DNA of 7,286 bases from Geobacteraceae bacterium (GTDB lineage: Bacteria > Desulfobacterota > Desulfuromonadia > Desulfuromonadales > Geopsychrobacteraceae). Shown piece by piece: positions 1 through 6,886 of this stretch. The stretch lies in NCBI GenBank assembly GCA_027064785.1, contig JAMOPE010000386.1, forward strand, positions 1-7,286. Direction: 5' to 3'. The stretch's first letter is position 1. Each line of letters begins with the position of its first letter. The notes below the pieces were generated by a model that worked only from the letters and a program-made list of their open reading frames with translations, did no database searches and was not told the DNA's origin. The position numbers were made by a program, and so were the translations under genes.

Positions 1-358
1 TGGTGATGGAGTCGTCCCCTTCGGTACAGTTTTCAAACGGAATCACCGCGTTTGCCCCGCTGGGAATTGGAGCGCCCGTCATCACTCTGACCACTGTTCC
101 CGGTTTGACAACTTCGTGGGAGCTCTCTCCAGCGGGAAGATATCCAACAACAGGGAGGGTTGTGCCAATGGGACAATCTTCGACCCGGACGGCGTAACCG
201 TCCATTGCGGAGTTGTTAAACACCGGCAGCGGTTGATCGGCAACGATATCTTCGGCAACAGCACGCCCGGTAGCTTCGAGCAGAGGAACTCTTTCGACGG
301 CTAGAACCGGAACCGTATCGAGAATCAGCTGACGGGCTTCATAAAATGAAATCGGCAT
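1..358 (-). CDS. moeA: Molybdopterin molybdenumtransferase MoeA, N-terminal part (truncated by window edge)
   Basis: MoeA inserts molybdate into adenylylated molybdopterin, the last step of molybdenum cofactor synthesis in the cytoplasm. The visible 119 residues begin MPISFYEARQLILDTVPVL and carry the family signature NNSAMDGYAV at residues 48-57, whose Asp53 corresponds to the functionally important Asp59 of E. coli MoeA. A second family motif, VVRVMTGAPIPSGANAVIP, lies at about 89-107. The family is normally about 400 residues, so roughly two thirds lie beyond the left edge. The ATG at 356-358 is preceded on the minus strand by AGGAGT (363-368), a strong ribosome binding site 4-5 bases away. 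It sits 27 bases after the uvrB stop codon with no visible terminator, so it is probably the last or a later gene of the same operon. The gene has no obvious functional tie to uvrB. No frameshift or missing residue is seen in the visible part. Confidence 0.95.
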   Translation of the reverse strand, partial: MPISFYEARQLILDTVPVLAVERVPLLEATGRAVAEDIVADQPLPVFNNSAMDGYAVRVEDCPIGTTLPVVGYLPAGESSHEVVKPGTVVRVMTGAPIPSGANAVIPFENCTEGDDSIT

Positions 359-385
359 AACGACTCCTAGTCTTACAGTTAATAG

Positions 386-2380
386 CTAGCGAAGTGCCAG
401 TTCCTGTTTTTCGAGTAACAGCATTTGGTCACGCAACTGTGCCGCTTTTTCAAAATTGAGGTCGGCTGCGGCAGCAAGCATTTCTTCTTTTACCAGCGTG
501 ATCTGTTTTTGTAGCTCACGTGGGGTCTTGTATTCTGCAATTGTTTCGGCGACCAGGGCAATGTCGGGATCATCTTTTTCGCTCAGATCATCAAGGATTG
601 AGCTCATCGACTTGATAATTGTCTGCGGAGTGATCCCATGTTCTTCGTTATAGGCGAGTTGTTTGGTCCGTCTTCGTTCCGTCTCTTCGATACAGGCTTG
701 CATTGACTTGGTAATTTTGTCGGCGTACATGATGACCCGGCCGTTGACATTCCGGGCGGTTCGACCGCAGGTCTGGATCAATGAGCGGGCCGAACGGAGG
801 AATCCTTCTTTGTCGGCATCGAGGATGGTGACCAATGCCACCTCGGGGATATCAAGCCCTTCACGCAGCAGGTTGATTCCGACCAGGACATCGAACTCGC
901 CTTCACGCAGTGCCCGGATAATCTGAATCCGCTCAATGGTGTCGATATCGGAATGGAGGTAGTTGACGCGGATATTCAACTCCTGCAGATATCCGGTCAG
1001 ATCTTCAGCCATTCGTTTCGTCAGGGTGGTCACCAGCACCCGGGCACCGGTGCTGACGGTGGTGCGGATCTCGCCAATCAGATCATCAACCTGTTCGGTT
1101 GCGGGGCGGATCTCAATAGGCGGATCAACCAGCCCGGTTGGGCGGATCACCTGCTCGACAAAGACCCCGTTGGCCTGTTCCATTTCATAATCGGCGGGGG
1201 TGGCCGAAACATAGACGGTCTGGGGCTGGCGTTCGACAAACTCTTCAAACATCAGCGGACGGTTGTCAAGTGCCGACGGTAGCCGGAAGCCGTAATTGAC
1301 CAGAGTTTCTTTTCGCGACCGGTCACCGCGATACATCCCGCCGACCTGACTGACACTGACATGGCTTTCATCAATGAACATCAGTGCATCATCGGGGAGA
1401 TATGAAAACAGGGTTGATGGCGGTTCTCCCGGCTGGCGCCGGTCAAGAAAACGGGAGTAGTTCTCGATTCCCTGACAGTAACCCATTTCTTCAATCATCT
1501 CGATATCGAAGAGAGTCCGCTGTTCAATCCGCTGCGCCTCAAGGTGCATATTGCACTCCTGAAAGTATTGAATCCGCTCCTGCAGCTCATCCTGAATTTC
1601 ACCGATCGCCCGTTTCAGGGTTGGTTTAGTGGCGACATAGTGGCTGGCGGGGAAAATAGCGGTTCGGTCAAGGCGATCAATCACCTTGCCACGCAGGGGA
1701 TCGATCTCGCTGATGGCATCGATTTCATCACCGAAAAACTCAATTCGTAGCGCCCGCTTTTCCTCGTAGGCGGGGAAGATTTCGACACTGTCGCCACGGA
1801 CGCGGAAGGTGCCACGATGGAAGTCGATATCGTTGCGCTCGTACTGAATTTCAACCAGGTTATGGAGGAATTTGTTGCGATCCAGCTCCATCCCCACTTG
1901 CAGATTGACCAGCATCCCATAGTACGCTTCGGGAGAACCGAGGCCGTAGATACAGCTGACCGAGGCAACAATCAGCACGTCGCGGCGTGACAGCAGCGAG
2001 CGGGTGGCACTGTGACGTAATTTATCGATCTCTTCGTTGATTGAACTGTCTTTGTCAATAAAGGTATCGGTTGACGGGACATAGGCTTCGGGCTGGTAGT
2101 AGTCGTAATAGCTGACAAAATATTCGACGGCATTGTTGGGAAACAGCTCTTTAAATTCACCATAAAGCTGTGCTGCCAAGGTTTTGTTGTGGGCAAGGAC
2201 CAGTGTCGGGCGTTGCATCTGATTGACCACATTGGCCATGGTGAAGGTTTTCCCCGAACCGGTCACTCCGAGTAATACCTGATGGCGGTCGCCGCGTTCA
2301 ATCCCTTCGACTAACTCTTTAATCGCCCGGGGCTGATCCCCGCAGGGCTGGTACTCTGACTTTAATTCAAAACGCGCCAT
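386..2380 (-). CDS. uvrB: Excinuclease ABC subunit B (UvrB), DNA damage recognition helicase-like protein
   Basis: UvrB is the central ATPase of nucleotide excision repair. It is loaded by UvrA, verifies the lesion, and recruits UvrC for incision. The 664 residues match the usual full length. Domains in order: helicase domain 1 with Walker A GVTGSGKT at 38-45; the damage-probing beta-hairpin with its aromatic run [10 protein letters not shown] at 91-100; the UvrA-interacting domain 2 at roughly 150-250; Walker B-like DESH at 337-340; helicase motifs V-VI, including [10 protein letters not shown] (504-513) and QTCGRTARN (536-544); and a C-terminal UVR domain (about 622-660) that contacts UvrC. 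The start ATG gives [17 protein letters not shown], the typical UvrB N-terminus. An AGGAAA (2391-2396) lies inside the last codons of the upstream peptidase gene, only 6 bases separate the two genes, and translational coupling is plausible. I see no clear LexA-type operator immediately upstream. Helicase motif VI has slightly unusual residues (see findings). Confidence 0.98.
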   Translation of the reverse strand: MARFELKSEYQPCGDQPRAIKELVEGIERGDRHQVLLGVTGSGKTFTMANVVNQMQRPTLVLAHNKTLAAQLYGEFKELFPNNAVEYFVSYYDYYQPEAYVPSTDTFIDKDSSINEEIDKLRHSATRSLLSRRDVLIVASVSCIYGLGSPEAYYGMLVNLQVGMELDRNKFLHNLVEIQYERNDIDFHRGTFRVRGDSVEIFPAYEEKRALRIEFFGDEIDAISEIDPLRGKVIDRLDRTAIFPASHYVATKPTLKRAIGEIQDELQERIQYFQECNMHLEAQRIEQRTLFDIEMIEEMGYCQGIENYSRFLDRRQPGEPPSTLFSYLPDDALMFIDESHVSVSQVGGMYRGDRSRKETLVNYGFRLPSALDNRPLMFEEFVERQPQTVYVSATPADYEMEQANGVFVEQVIRPTGLVDPPIEIRPATEQVDDLIGEIRTTVSTGARVLVTTLTKRMAEDLTGYLQELNIRVNYLHSDIDTIERIQIIRALREGEFDVLVGINLLREGLDIPEVALVTILDADKEGFLRSARSLIQTCGRTARNVNGRVIMYADKITKSMQACIEETERRRTKQLAYNEEHGITPQTIIKSMSSILDDLSEKDDPDIALVAETIAEYKTPRELQKQITLVKEEMLAAAADLNFEKAAQLRDQMLLLEKQELALR

Positions 2381-2386
2381 CGGTTG

Positions 2387-3208
2387 TTAATTTCCTGCCA
2401 TCGGCGGGACAAAGAGAGCTGGATCAAGGCGTTGCTCAAACCAGTTAATTCGCCAATCGAGGTGCGGGCCGGTAACTCGTCCGGTTGCACCGACTTCGGC
2501 AATCGGTTGTCCCTGCACGACGGTCTCACCAACTTTGACGAGAATCTTGCTGAGGTGGAGGAACGATGATGACAGGCCATAGCCGTGATCGATAATCAGT
2601 GTTTTTCCTGAAAAGAACATCCCTGGATGAGCGAGGGTAACGACGCCACCTGCAGGGGCTTTGACGGTTGTTCCCTTGGGAGCAGCGATATCAATACCAA
2701 AATGGGGGCGGCGGGGCTCACCGTTGAGAACCCTCTGGCTTCCGTACACACCACTGATCCGCCCGATTACAGGCCAGATGAATGCGTGTTGAAAGTCAAA
2801 TCGATTGCTGTCGGTTTTTCGTGCTGCTGCAACCAGTTGTGCTTCCTGCGAGATTCTTTTCAGTGCTGTTTTTGACGGATGCATCATTTTTTTACTGATA
2901 CCGTTGATTCTCTGAATATCGTAGTGGCGCTGTGCGAGCGTGATTTGTTGTTTTTCTCTGCTTCCATCCGGATTGATCAGAGTCAGTGTCTGCTGTGGCT
3001 GGGCATCACGTCCAAAACCACAGATGAAATCACCTTGAGGTGTGACTCGCAGTTGGCGCTTACCCAGGTAGACTTTGGTTCCGGGTGTAACACGACCATG
3101 CAGCAACCCACTTTGTATCAGCGATCCTTCAAGCAGGACTTCCGCAGCCCCGGGAGTTGGGGCTCCCAGAAAACACAAAACAATGAACAGATAAAAAAAA
3201 TGTTTCAA
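2387..3208 (-). CDS. Secreted M23-family (LytM/peptidase_M23) putative peptidoglycan endopeptidase
   Basis: M23 proteins are zinc endopeptidases that cut peptide cross-links in peptidoglycan, or degenerate relatives that activate amidases. The 273-residue product begins with a signal peptide: a hydrophobic stretch at 4-15, then a likely cleavage after Ala22 in PTPGAAEV. There is no lipobox, so a soluble periplasmic protein is expected. Residues about 23-100 form a small beta-rich N-terminal domain (GRVTPGTKVYLGKRQLRV). The M23 domain covers about 140-270, with HFGID (His169, Asp173), FLHLS (His218) and GPHLDW (His249, Asp251). The usual second His of the HxH motif is Asp here. The start is TTG at 3206-3208. 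The upstream gene's TAA lies in the same frame four codons before it, and no in-frame ATG occurs before residue 107, so TTG is the only sensible choice. A GAGGAG stands 6 bases upstream. Twelve bases separate it from the DUF748 gene and 6 from uvrB. Catalytic activity is inferred, not shown. Confidence 0.9.
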   Translation of the reverse strand: MKHFFYLFIVLCFLGAPTPGAAEVLLEGSLIQSGLLHGRVTPGTKVYLGKRQLRVTPQGDFICGFGRDAQPQQTLTLINPDGSREKQQITLAQRHYDIQRINGISKKMMHPSKTALKRISQEAQLVAAARKTDSNRFDFQHAFIWPVIGRISGVYGSQRVLNGEPRRPHFGIDIAAPKGTTVKAPAGGVVTLAHPGMFFSGKTLIIDHGYGLSSSFLHLSKILVKVGETVVQGQPIAEVGATGRVTGPHLDWRINWFEQRLDPALFVPPMAGN

Positions 3209-3214
3209 ACAGGA

Positions 3215-3220
3215 CTCCTC
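3215..3220 (-). promoter_or_regulatory. Ribosome binding site for the TTG-started M23 gene
   Basis: On the minus strand the sequence reads GAGGAG, then TCCTGT, then TTG. This near-perfect Shine-Dalgarno match with a 6-base spacer fixes TTG at 3206-3208 as the start. The site directly follows the TAA stop (3221-3223) of the upstream DUF748 gene, so ribosomes finishing that gene could reinitiate here. Confidence 0.8.
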
Positions 3221-6200
3221 TTATTTACTGCTGATATTGAATTCAACCCGGCTGGCGGGTCCTTTTTCTGCTGCCTGATAGATATCGACTTTTTTGAGGA
3301 ACAGCCGATGCTTGATGGTTTCGTTGTTGGCAGCCAGAATATCACGAACATTCATTGCCCGCTGCTTTGCCAGCATCTCCAGTTGTTCTTCACCAACCTC
3401 AATATGCTCGAGGAGCATTTTTTTCATCTCAGCTTCGGGCAGCTTTTTCAACATACCGACAAAGTTACGTGGCCGGGAAAATTCGGCTTCCTTGTAAACC
3501 GTCAGTAATAATTCTGGGTACTCATCGTTACTGATGACAATTTTATCTTTGCTTTCCTGAAGCTGTCCAGATTCTTGAAGTTGCCGCCATTTGACATCAA
3601 TCAGCATCTGTCGTAATTGCTCCTGCCGATACCCATCCGGATCATTCTCTTTGTCGGCAAAACCACTGATTTCAAGGGTCAGAGATGGTCGTTCTGCCAG
3701 CATTTCTGCAAGAGTTACCAGTTTCTTCTGCCCTTCTTCATCAATCGTGGCCAGCCCGCTGGCAAAAGCAATTCCGGTAAAGTCTTCATCTCCACCAAAC
3801 ATCGATCCAAGCAGGGAAAAAGGCGATGTCGCAGCTTTGACCAGCAGGTTTTTCAGCACGGTAAAAATAACCCCGGCAACACTGAAATCGGGATCGTTTA
3901 TGTCCCCGGAAACAGGTATGTCAAGATGGATTTCGTCGCTGCTGTCTTTGAGCAGGGCGATAGCAAGGGAGACGGGGAGAGATGTGGCCTGGTCACTGTC
4001 AACACTTTCACCGAATGTGAACTGATCGATCATCACCTTGTTTGTTGCTTTAACAATCTGGTGTTCAATGTGGTAGTTCAAATCGAGATAGAGTTTCCCT
4101 TTATCGATTGTATAACCGAGATAGGTTCCCGAATAGGGCGTCAGCGGGGTCATATCAATATCTTTAAAGCTGAGAGTGATATCGGCAAACAGCTCTTTGC
4201 TTAGAGGGTTCAGTTTACCACTGATTGTCAGAGGAGAATGGTTTTCGAGCTGCCCACTGAGATTGACGTCGGCCTGCATTTCTTCGGTTGAGGCGAGTCC
4301 GGTAATTTTCCCACCCAGCTTATACATTGTCGTCGAAAATGTTTTCAGAAGATGACGGTCGGTAAAAGAGACGGTTCCGTCATCCAGAGTCACGGTATCG
4401 ATGCGGATATCGGCAGAGGCTGAAGCTGAAGTGGTTTTATCCTCTGAAGACTCAATGGGTTTCTGGGGCTGCTCCGGTGTTTTATCTTCATCAGATTGTT
4501 GATTGGTGATGCTGTTCAGATTGACTCGCCCCTGCGGGTCAATCTGGATGTTTGCCAGATAATTGTTGAGGTTAACGTCTTTGATATGCAGGGCAAAGGG
4601 AGAAATTTTCCCGTCAATCCCTTTCACGTGAAGTTTATCCCAGGTCAGCAGTGCTTTATCACCAAAAGGATCACGCAGGTTGAAGCGGCTAACAGAAATT
4701 TGACCTGAAAAGCTTCCGGTTAGTTGCTCTCCCTGTTGTTTGATCTGCGTTGTGAGGGTTGAATCAAGCTTACCGTCTTTCAGGCTGACAATGATATTTT
4801 CAGGAATGAAATCATTGAAGTCAAACAGTGGAAATGACGATATTTTCGTTTTTACTGATGCTTGCAGCGGAGTGTGGATAAAGTTTCCAGTAGCACCAAT
4901 CTTTCCCTGTTTTCCAATTTTCATTGCCAGCGAAAATGGACTGTTTTCAGCCTTCGGGTAGCTGAGATTTTCCATGTGGAAGGTGAAATCGGCAACCTTT
5001 ACGTGGCGCTGTTTTGTCTTCTTGGTGTCGGTAAATTGCAGCTTGAGGTGCTTCAAGTCGAAAGACGCAACTTTGATGTCCCACGGTTGTGGTGTTTCTT
5101 CCAATTCTGCGCTCTCCTCAGTGTCCTGTGCTTCAGAGCGTTCACGCAACAGTTTCAGTGGAGAGAACGTGCCGTCGGCCAGCTGGGCGACGATCGCCTC
5201 TCCCTGATCCAGTATTATCGATCCCAGATGAATTTGTTGCTTTTTCAAGTCAAAAGAACTGGCATCAATGGTGAAACTGGCGAGGGAGAAATAATCTGAA
5301 TCGGTAAACGGTAGAAGCATTTTCTCGATGGTCAGGTGAGCTTTTTCTGCCTGGACATTTCCGTCTTCGGTGTAAAGGACCTGACTGCCCAGGGAGATTG
5401 TCCCCTGGGGAGAGGATGTCAGGAACGGTTGCAGGTAAGGGTAATAAGGTTCAATCGGAAGGTTGTCGGCATTCACCACAATATCGGTGGTCAGTGGGGT
5501 GATCCCGAGTTGACCCGTCATCTCAACGGTAAAGTTTCGATCGGTCTGCAATTGCAGGGTCATGTCGGTTTTCTCATCGAAATGGGTCGAGAGATTCGTC
5601 GCACTCAGATTGATGTGGTTGATATCTTCCTTGAAGCCATCAGGCACAAAGTCATCAAGGTAGTGAATTTGACCATTGGACAGGGTCAGTTTTTTAAGTA
5701 GGAATGGCGGTGGAGTGCTGTCGGCAGAGGTGTCTTCGGTTGCTTCTTCTGTTGGGGGTTTCGCTGGTAAATGGGCAAGAATTCGTTCGAAGCTCCATTG
5801 TCCGTTATTGTCGCGGTCAATGTAAAACTGCGGATCTTTGATATCGAGGTCGGCCAGATTGAAATCAAGTGTGAGCAGGTTGATCCAGTCAATATCAAGA
5901 GTGGTGATCGGCAGTTTTAAAATTTCCCTGTCGTCCAGTTCACGCAGATCAAGATCGGAGAGGGTTAGTTCCCCACCGAGAAGCAACCGGGGTTGCTCCG
6001 ATTTTGAAATCCGGTATGAAAGGTCGACTTCTGCATCAAGGTGGCCCTGTTTTACATCAATTGGCAGAGGAACCGGAGAATGAAATGCGTAGAATGCCAA
6101 ATCGACATCTTTGAGGGTTAGGTAGAGAGAGGTCTCAAGAGAGTTGTGGAACGGTTTCAGCTTTCCTTCGGCATGAATAGCAGATCCGTTGAGCAGCATC

Positions 6201-6781
6201 GACAGGGCAGGTTGAACGTAGTTGTCGATCATGTAGGGGATGTTACCGATAAATGGAACCTGCAGTTCCAGTTTCCTGATTTGGTGCCGCGATCTTTTTT
6301 CTGAGGTCTGGTCGGTGAAGTCAATATTTCCACCGGTAATGATAATATTATTCAGAGAAAAGTGGAGTGGTTTTGCCTCCGGGTCAGCAGGCTGATCACC
6401 CCCCAACCGGGTAAAGTCAGAGAAGTTAAATTCCTGTTTGCCAAGTAATTCCAGATTGACATATGGCTGATCTAGTTCAACCTGGTCAAGGATAACGGCT
6501 TTTTTGAGAATGGATTCGACACTTCCCGACAAGATGAGCCGGTTAAATGAGACAAACGGCTTATCGCTATTTTGCTCGCTTAGGCTTGCTCCGTTCAGTT
6601 CAACCGTCAGGGTAAATGGGTTGAAGAATGCTTTTTCAATCGTTAAGGTACGGTTGGTATTTTCGGCAATCCAACTGCTTCCCTGTTTTTTGATTTGCCA
6701 GGGAACAATCAGCATTGATGAGAGGATCAAGCCGAAAATAACCGTAATGGAAATAACTACAATCTTAAGTGAACGTGGCAT
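3221..6781 (-). CDS. DUF748 / AsmA-like inner-membrane-anchored envelope protein with OmpA-like C-terminus
   Basis: This 1186-residue protein resembles DUF748 proteins, which belong to the broad AsmA/TamB group of elongated beta-groove proteins linked to lipid movement between inner and outer membranes. One N-terminal transmembrane segment (about 6-27, VVISITVIFGLILSSMLIVP) anchors it, and the rest should lie in the periplasm. Early residues (ENTNRTLTIEKAFFNPFTLT, 40-59) show the AsmA-style opening. Four periodic beta modules follow, separated by acidic or Pro-rich linkers at about 128-137, 340-358, 548-566 and 760-790. A conserved DUF748-like stretch runs from VSGDINDPDFSVAGVIF (957-973) through KAATSPFSLLGSMFGG (982-997). 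The last 185 residues resemble a split OmpA-like fold. The ATG at 6779-6781 has GGAG (6789-6792) 7 bases upstream. It is the first gene of the leftward block. Lipid transport is inferred from the superfamily. The substrate is unknown, and no E. coli gene name can be assigned. Confidence 0.88.
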   Translation of the reverse strand: MPRSLKIVVISITVIFGLILSSMLIVPWQIKKQGSSWIAENTNRTLTIEKAFFNPFTLTVELNGASLSEQNSDKPFVSFNRLILSGSVESILKKAVILDQVELDQPYVNLELLGKQEFNFSDFTRLGGDQPADPEAKPLHFSLNNIIITGGNIDFTDQTSEKRSRHQIRKLELQVPFIGNIPYMIDNYVQPALSMLLNGSAIHAEGKLKPFHNSLETSLYLTLKDVDLAFYAFHSPVPLPIDVKQGHLDAEVDLSYRISKSEQPRLLLGGELTLSDLDLRELDDREILKLPITTLDIDWINLLTLDFNLADLDIKDPQFYIDRDNNGQWSFERILAHLPAKPPTEEATEDTSADSTPPPFLLKKLTLSNGQIHYLDDFVPDGFKEDINHINLSATNLSTHFDEKTDMTLQLQTDRNFTVEMTGQLGITPLTTDIVVNADNLPIEPYYPYLQPFLTSSPQGTISLGSQVLYTEDGNVQAEKAHLTIEKMLLPFTDSDYFSLASFTIDASSFDLKKQQIHLGSIILDQGEAIVAQLADGTFSPLKLLRERSEAQDTEESAELEETPQPWDIKVASFDLKHLKLQFTDTKKTKQRHVKVADFTFHMENLSYPKAENSPFSLAMKIGKQGKIGATGNFIHTPLQASVKTKISSFPLFDFNDFIPENIIVSLKDGKLDSTLTTQIKQQGEQLTGSFSGQISVSRFNLRDPFGDKALLTWDKLHVKGIDGKISPFALHIKDVNLNNYLANIQIDPQGRVNLNSITNQQSDEDKTPEQPQKPIESSEDKTTSASASADIRIDTVTLDDGTVSFTDRHLLKTFSTTMYKLGGKITGLASTEEMQADVNLSGQLENHSPLTISGKLNPLSKELFADITLSFKDIDMTPLTPYSGTYLGYTIDKGKLYLDLNYHIEHQIVKATNKVMIDQFTFGESVDSDQATSLPVSLAIALLKDSSDEIHLDIPVSGDINDPDFSVAGVIFTVLKNLLVKAATSPFSLLGSMFGGDEDFTGIAFASGLATIDEEGQKKLVTLAEMLAERPSLTLEISGFADKENDPDGYRQEQLRQMLIDVKWRQLQESGQLQESKDKIVISNDEYPELLLTVYKEAEFSRPRNFVGMLKKLPEAEMKKMLLEHIEVGEEQLEMLAKQRAMNVRDILAANNETIKHRLFLKKVDIYQAAEKGPASRVEFNISSK
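3278..3781 (-). other. OmpA-like (peptidoglycan-binding type) region, split by an insertion, in the DUF748 protein
   Basis: Residues 1001-1168 of the DUF748 protein. The first half (1001-1043) reads FTGIAFASGLATIDEEGQKK, followed by a helix and LTLEISGFAD, much like the OmpA pattern of F..gsa.l...g...L..la..l, then v.GyTD. The second half (about 1128-1168) includes LAKQRAMNVRDIL, like the LSxxRAxxVxxyL helix of OmpA. Asp1043 and Arg1141 fall where E. coli OmpA has its diaminopimelate-binding Asp271 and Arg286. About 85 residues (1044-1127; bases 3401-3652) are inserted between them. The homology is judged by eye and is moderate at best. Confidence 0.5.
4352..6466 (-). repeat. Four divergent protein-level modules within the DUF748 gene
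   Basis: The same layout recurs four times in the encoded protein: a strand ending in G-x-F/W/V-x-F/L, a charged or Pro-rich linker, then two strands ending in a G-x-I/V-x-F-x-D type turn. The closing motifs are GGNIDFTD (150-157), NGQIHYLDD (369-377), HLKLQFTD (578-585) and DGTVSFTD (801-808). The spacings are about 219, 209 and 223 residues. Base intervals for the linker-plus-motif segments are about 6305-6466, 5648-5836, 5021-5206 and 4352-4567. The repeats are at protein level only; no DNA-level repeat is evident. Confidence 0.6.
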
Positions 6782-6886
6782 CTATTTTCTCCAGCACAAG
6801 CAGAGTTTCCACTTTGCGGAAGTTTATGAATCGTGTAGTAAATATAACTCTATCAGTTTTCTTTTGTGGAAAGACAGAGAGAAATT
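6782..6886. promoter_or_regulatory. Divergent intergenic region, presumed promoters for both flanking units
   Basis: These 105 bases lie between two genes transcribed away from each other, so promoters for both the leftward envelope/uvrB/moeA block and the rightward aminopeptidase gene should be here or within the neighbouring 5' ends. The middle is AT-rich (about 6821-6865), with TATAAC at 6845-6850 region and TAAATA nearby as possible rightward -10 elements. No -35 hexamer at proper spacing is convincing on either strand, so I do not assign individual promoters. GGAG at 6789-6792 is the ribosome binding site of the leftward gene. A weak GAGAG just before 6887 could serve the rightward one. 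Confidence 0.5.

Noticed and set aside
359..385. Possible terminator between uvrB and moeA (CTAG repeats near 367-388)
   Set aside because: The matching arms are only four bases long with no GC-rich stem or T-run, so no terminator can be supported.
2879..3508. A 209-codon open frame on the plus strand spanning the M23/DUF748 junction
   Set aside because: It is antisense to two well-supported genes, has no recognisable domain, and its open length is explained by the codon pattern of the opposite strand.
3617..4204. A 195-codon open frame on the plus strand opposite the DUF748 gene
   Set aside because: It is antisense to conserved DUF748 sequence, has a composition unlike a real protein, and lacks a convincing ribosome binding site.
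6806..6872. Inverted repeat TTTCCAC (6806-6812) and GTGGAAA (6866-6872) in the divergent region
   Set aside because: A 7-base match with a 53-base spacer is expected by chance fairly often in about 105 bases (roughly 5000 position pairs against 16384 possible 7-mers), and the arms do not extend.
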